64,000 nt of DNA. Source: Chamaecyparis obtusa. Taxonomy: Eukaryota; Streptophyta; Pinopsida; Cupressales; Cupressaceae. Shown here piece by piece: positions 59,180 through 64,000 of the stretch. A program made the position numbers and the translations under genes. Position 1 is the first letter of the stretch. Every line of letters begins with the position of its first letter. The stretch lies in NCBI GenBank assembly GCA_027943335.1, contig BSBK01008420.1:186001-250000 (forward strand), written 5' to 3'. Under the pieces are notes generated by a model. The model was given only the letters and a program-made list of their open reading frames with translations, did not search any database and was not told where the DNA came from.

Positions 59180-62100
59180 TACCTATTAGACTTAACTAGA
59201 CCTAACTGTAGACCTATTTGGACTAATAGGACCTATTAGGAAAAATTAGGACCTATTTTAGGACTAATAAGACCTATTAGGACCCAATTAGAATCAATGA
59301 GAACCAATTAGCACCTAATTAGACTCAATTAGTACCAATTATGACCTATTAAAACCCAATTAGACTCAATTATAATAAATTAGCATCTAATTAGACTCAA
59401 TTAGGACCAATTATACCTAATTAGGACCAATTAGAACCTAATAGGACCTATTTAGACTAATTAGGACCTAATAGGACCTAATAGGACCTATTAGGACCTA
59501 TTAGGACTAATTAGGACCTATTAGGACCTATTAGGACTAATTAGGACGTATTAGGACCTATTAGGACTAATTAGAACCAATTAGGCTCAATTAAGACCTA
59601 ATACATTGACCTATTAGAACCAATTAGGACCCAATTAGAATCAATTAGAACCAAATAACACCTAATTAGACTCAATTAGAACCAATTACGACCTAATATG
59701 ACCTATTAGAACCAATTAGGACCTAATTAGATGCAATCATAACCAATTAGGACCTAATTAGATACAATTAGAACCAACTAGATTCAATTAGTCTCAATTA
59801 GATCTTATTATAACTAATTAGGACATATTAGATCCATTTAGGACCTAATACGACCTATTAGATCCGATTAGGACCTCATTAGGACCAATTAGGACCTAAT
59901 ATGACCTATTAGACTCAATTAGGACCAATTAGACTCAATTAGGACCAATTAGGACCTAATATGGACCAATTAGACTCAATTAAGACCAATTAGGACCTAA
60001 TATGACCTATTAGACTTAAATAGGACCAATTAGGACCTAATATGACTTATTAGACTCAATTAGGACCAATTAGACTCAATTAGGACCAATTCAGACATAA
60101 TATGACCTATTAGACTCAATTAGGACCAATTAGGACCTAATATGACCTATTTGAACCCAGTTAGACCCAATTAGGACTTGAAATTAGGACCAATGTGGAT
60201 CAATTAGGATTAATTAGACTCAACTAGAGCTAATTAGACCCAATTAGACTCAATTAGGACTAATTAGGACCTCATATGGACCAATTAGGACCTAATATGA
60301 CCAATTAGGACCAATTAGGATCTGATATGACCTATTAGACTCAATTAGGACCAATTCGGACCTAATATTACCTATTAGAGTCAATTAGGACCAATTAAAC
60401 TCAATTAGGACCTAATATAACCTATTAGACTCAATTAGGACAAATTAAACTCAATTAGGACCTAATATAACCTATTAGAATCAATTAGGACCAATTAGGA
60501 CCTAATATGACCTATTAGACTCAATTAGGACCAATTAGGACCTAATATATGACCTATTAGAACCTAGTTACACCCAATTGGGACCTAATATGACCTATTA
60601 GACTCAATTAGGAAAAACTAGGACCTAATATAGACCAATTAGGACCTAATATGACCTATTAAACTAAATTAGGACCAATTAGGACCTAATATGACCTATT
60701 AGACTCAATTAGGACCAATTAGGACTTAATATGACCTATTAGAACCTAGTCAGACCCAATTAGGACCTAATATGACCTATTAGAACCTAGTTAGACCCAA
60801 TTAGGACCTAATATGACCTATTAGACTCAATTAGGACCAATTAGGACCTAATATGACCTATTAGAACCTAGTTAGACCTAATTAGGACCTGATATGACCT
60901 ATTAGACTCGATTAGGACAAATTTGGACATAATATGGACCGATTCACACCTAATATGACCTATGAGACTCAATTAGTAGAAATTAGGACCTAATATGACC
61001 TATTAGACTCAATTAGGACCAATTAGGACCTAATATGACCTATTAGACTCAATTAGGATCAATTAGGACCTAATATGATCTATTAGAACCTAGTTAGACC
61101 CAATTAGGATGTAATATGATCTATTAGACTCAATTAGGACAAATTAGGACCTAATATGGACCAATTAGGACCTAATATGACCAATTAGCACCTAATATGA
61201 CTTATTAGACTCAATCAGGACCAATTAGGACCTAATATGGACCAATTAAGACCTAATATGACCTATTAGACTCAATTAGGACCAATGCAGACCTAATATG
61301 ACATATTAGACTCAATTAGGACCAATTAGGACCTAATATGACCTATTTGAACCCAGTTAGACCTAATTAGGACCAATTAGGACTTGAAATTAGGACCAAT
61401 GTGGATCAATTAGGATTAATTAGACTCAATTAGACCTAATTAGACCTAATTAGACTCAATTAGGACTAATTAGGACCTAATATGGACCAATTAGGACCTA
61501 GTATGACCAATTAGGACCAATTAGGACCTTATATGGACCCATTAGGACCTAATATGACCTATTAGACTCAATTAGGACCAATTAGGACCTAATATTACCT
61601 ATTAGACTCAATTAGGACCAATTAAACTCAATTAAGACCTAATATGACCTATTAGACTCAATTAGGACCAATTAGGACCTAATATGACCTATTAGACTCA
61701 ATTAGGACTAATTAGACTCAATTAGGACCAATTAGGACCTAATATATGACCTATTAGAACCTAGTTAGACCCAATTAGGACCTAATATGACCTATTAGAC
61801 TCAATTAGGATAAACTAGGACCTAATATAGACCAATTAGGACCTAATATGACCTATTAAACTCAATTAGGACCAATTAGGACCTAATATGACCTATTAGA
61901 CTCAATTAGGATCAATTAGGACTTAATATGACCTATTAGAACCTAGTTAGACCCAATTAAGACCTAATATGACCTATTAGAACCTAGTTAGACCCAATTA
62001 GGACCTAATATGACCTATTAGACTCAATTAGGACCAATTAGGACCTAATATGACCTATTAGAACCTAGTTAGACCTAATTAGGACCTAATATGACCTATT

Positions 62101-62466
62101 AGACTCAATTAGGACAAATTTGGACATAATATGGACCAATTAGGACCTAATATGACCTATTAGACTCAATTAGTAGCAATTAGGACCTAATATGACCTAT
62201 TAGACTCAATTAGGACCAATTAGACTCAATTAGGACTAGTTAGGACCTAATATGACCTATTTGAACCTAGTTAGACCCAATTAGGACCAATGTGGATCAA
62301 TTAGGATCAATTAGACTAAATTAGACCTAATTAGACCTAATTAGACTCGAGTAGGACTAAATAGGACCTAACATGGACCAATTAGGACCTAATATGACCA
62401 ATTAGGACATAATTAGGAACTAATTAGGACCAATTAGACTCGATTAGACCCAATTAGACTCGAAAG
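59180..62466. repeat. 3.3-kb minisatellite within intron 1, with higher-order structure
   Basis: Built from 9-11-bp words: AGGACCAATT, AGACTCAATT, AGGACCTAATATGACCTATT, GAACCTAGTTAGACCCAATT. The words combine into about 40-bp units, and these into longer blocks: the marker GGACCAATGTGGATCAATTA occurs at 60187, 61393 and 62284, spacings of 1206 and 891 bp. The first 700 bp are more irregular than the rest. Confidence 0.9.
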
Positions 62467-62511
62467 ATTTTGTTTAATAATTTATACTTCATACATGTAG
62501 GAAATGCTCAA

Positions 62512-62733
62512 GAATCACAAGCTCAACAAGTTGCCCAACCTTCAGAAGTTGGAGAAGGGTCATCACAAGCTCAAAAAGCCCAACCTTAAGAAGTTGGAGA
62601 AGGGTCATCACAAGCTCAACAAGACCTTCAGAAGTTGGAGAAGGGTCATCACAAGCTCAACAATCCCAACCTTCAAAAGTTGGAGAAGGGTCATTGCAAG
62701 CTCAACAAGCACAACTCTCAGAATATCAAACAA
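62512..62733 (+). repeat. Coding minisatellite, about 4.5 units of 45 bp
   Basis: Units start CAAGCTCAACAAGCCCAACC and end GAAGGGTCATCA. Lengths are 48, 45, 41, 45 and a partial unit. The 41-bp unit lacks 4 bp and breaks the frame. Confidence 0.85.
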
Positions 62734-62740
62734 TTACACA

Positions 62741-62768
62741 TCTCTGTCTCTCTCTCTCTGTCTCTGTC

Positions 62769-62838
<70 letters not shown>
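62741..62838. repeat. (CT)n microsatellite
   Basis: 98 bp of TC/CT dinucleotides with a few TG interruptions at the left, in the presumed intron 2. Open frames across it are poly-Leu/Ser artefacts. Confidence 0.97.
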
Positions 62839-62841
<3 letters not shown>

Positions 62842-64000
62842 TTAGTCTCTTATTGGTGGATATACATTTTGGGTCTTTCTCCTTAAGAAGTTATTTTTTT
62901 TGTTGTGTACATGTAGCCTTTGATGATGAAAATGTTGGACAAGGGGCATCCCAACTTGAATCAACCCAAGGTCAAACAAGTATGTTATTCTCTCATTAGT
63001 GTATAAATTATTATAGGTTTGACATGTTCAAGAGCTTGTAAAAACTTATTTCATGAAGGTCCCCTTAAAATGAGATATTAAGATATTTTTATTTTATTTT
63101 ATTTGCAATGGAAGTGAAAGAAACATATGTGAATGATAGTCTACTCCAATAGTTGAAGAGAAAAATTAATCATAAAAGCATAGATCATTTAATTGAAATG
63201 GATGTGGAAAAATTGAGAGATTATGCTAAACAACCCATAAATATTATGAAGAGGGCATTGAATAAAAAGTCTAAGCAAATAATGAAATAATTTGAGAATC
63301 TTGGTACACTTGAAAAAACTCAACTGTTATCAATTACACTTCTTAAAGATGAGTTAAAAGAGCCATTAAAATTGTTGGGTGTAGATGCAATTTTGAAAAA
63401 GTTAAAATCAAGTAACGTACAAAAAAATATTGTTGACATTGTTAAGGAAGGTTTGCATTCCATTGGAAAAACAACTAGATCTATGGATAGGTCTATTCCA
63501 AGAAGAGTGATACTGACATCTATTTTAAATAAAAACATGTCCCAAAGAAGACAAATTTCTTCACTTTCATCTTAGATCGGGTACAGTAGGAAGACCATGA
63601 CACACTATTTGAAAAGAAGAATCAATTTGGCTGATACTACATTGCAAGGTAATTGGGCACTAATGTCTAGAGCTCCTCAGTCTGATATAATTAATGAAAT
63701 AGTTAGGAACTTAGCTATGTCATTTTGGACTGATCATACTCATCCTTCACCAAATACAAGAGACATTATCAAGAAGAGGACTGGGCCTAAGGAATATTTC
63801 AAGCACATAAAACATTGGTTGGACACCACACAAAATGAATTGTATCTCTCATTTTGTAACTCAAATCCTGACATTAAGATTGGACAAATAATATTTGAAA
63901 GATTAAAGCCATTTTTTGTAAAGATAAATATATCTTTTGAAACTTGTTGTTGTCGATATCATATTGAATTTGATCTCTACTACCAAGGGTTTATAAAGAT

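Larger units (their letters stand above)
57896..64000 (+). mobile_element. Candidate large DNA transposon carrying a transposase-like gene (runs off window)
   Basis: The left end GGAGAACCCACAATAGTGGG followed by TTGCACTTTTTT matches the TIR of the 1001-bp element at 48851-49851. Similarity to that element's right part, inverted, continues for about 700 bp (to roughly 58600). Next come a palindrome cluster, a TATA box and a four-exon gene. The window ends before the right TIR. The two elements therefore share ends and subterminal DNA, the normal relation of a non-autonomous derivative to a transposase-bearing one. The 4-bp TSD of the small copy and the Cys/His pattern of the protein suggest a Sola1-like family (inference). 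Confidence 0.5.
58989..64000 (+). pseudogene. Transposase-like protein gene, four exons, 3' end outside the window
   Basis: Proposed exons: 58989-59097, 62501-62733, 62917-62979, 63115 onward. Phases agree at every junction, with CAAG/GTATGT, CATGTAG, ACATGTAG and ACAA/GTATGT splice sites. Exon 1 is basic (MGNKKRRLNKST, RLHEESQKRYHHRK). Exon 2 encodes about four 15-residue repeats (AQPSEVGEGSSQAQQ). Exon 4 is mostly helical and basic, then MSRAPQSDIINEIVRNLAMS, TDHTHPSPNTRDIIKKR, NELYLSFCNSNPDIKIG and, at 63939-63977, ETCCCRYHIEFDLYY. The last block (ELY-F-P-KIG-F-LKP, then CxC-H) recalls Sola-family transposases as I remember them. Lesions: TGA 59025, TAA 62587, a 4-bp deletion in the third repeat, a TT instead of GT donor after exon 2, TAG 63150, TAA 63288, TAG 63573. 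This copy is decayed. From 63576 it is open to the edge. Confidence 0.5.

Noticed and set aside
59180..62466. Possible CRISPR-like or telomere-like array
   Set aside because: No unique spacers of constant length, and TTAGG occurs only as part of TTAGGACC/TTAGGACT words. It is a degenerate minisatellite.
62741..62838. Promoter CT-repeat element
   Set aside because: Position inside a presumed intron and perfect dinucleotide structure fit a plain microsatellite.
62504..62999. Three overlapping open frames of 83-113 codons rich in Leu/Ser
   Set aside because: They read through the 45-bp repeat in wrong frames and the (CT)n tract. Only the frame with AQPSEVGEGSSQ fits the exon phases.

Overview
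The window looks like nuclear DNA from a large, transposon-filled seed-plant genome, most likely a gymnosperm such as a conifer (inference). It is AT-rich and has no intact cellular gene, rRNA or tRNA. Almost all of it is plant-type Ty1/copia and Ty3/gypsy retrotransposons, solo LTRs and TIR DNA elements in various states of decay, nested in one another. A plant-mobile-domain pseudogene supports a plant host.

Layout. 1-1.86 kb: part of a hairpin-bearing element of the same family as the one at 18.9-22.2 kb. 2.25-4.33 kb: plant mobile domain (PMD) pseudogene. About 4.4-12.3 kb: minus-strand Ty3/gypsy element (protease with G-patch, RT, two RNase H domains, integrase), split by an 803-bp TIR element at 9268-10070. 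12335-13531: solo copia LTR. 15610-25699: copia element A with both LTRs, split by a 3.2-kb TIR element with 247-bp inverted repeats and six internal hairpins. 26.1-30.4 kb: gypsy gag fragment, a minus-strand solo LTR and gypsy leader-like DNA. 30420-32002: solo LTR with a perfect TSD. 32.7-33.5 kb: unidentified pseudogene. 34869-43851: a 9-kb LARD-type element (2.7-kb LTRs, PBS, PPT and perfect TSD, but no coding capacity). 44926-45728: second copy of the 803-bp element. 46838-57895: copia element B, split by a 1001-bp TIR element and a 3.9-kb unidentified insertion.

The most interesting region is 57896-64000. Its left terminus and about 700 bp of subterminal DNA match, in inverted orientation, the right end of the 1001-bp TIR element at 48851-49851, which has a 4-bp TSD (AATA). 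Downstream lie a TATA box, a cluster of TTTCGATCGAAA-like palindromes and a four-exon gene model. The last exon is open from its third stop codon to the window edge and ends in a Cys/His motif (TCCCRYH) resembling Sola-type transposases as I remember them. Intron 1 is filled by a 3.3-kb minisatellite. I propose that this is the large, now decayed, partner of the 1-kb element, in a DNA transposon family that may be Sola1-like or undescribed.

The parts do not form operons. They record successive insertions. The LARD (near-identical LTRs, perfect TSD) is among the youngest. The gypsy and copia bodies are old, with many stops and frameshifts.
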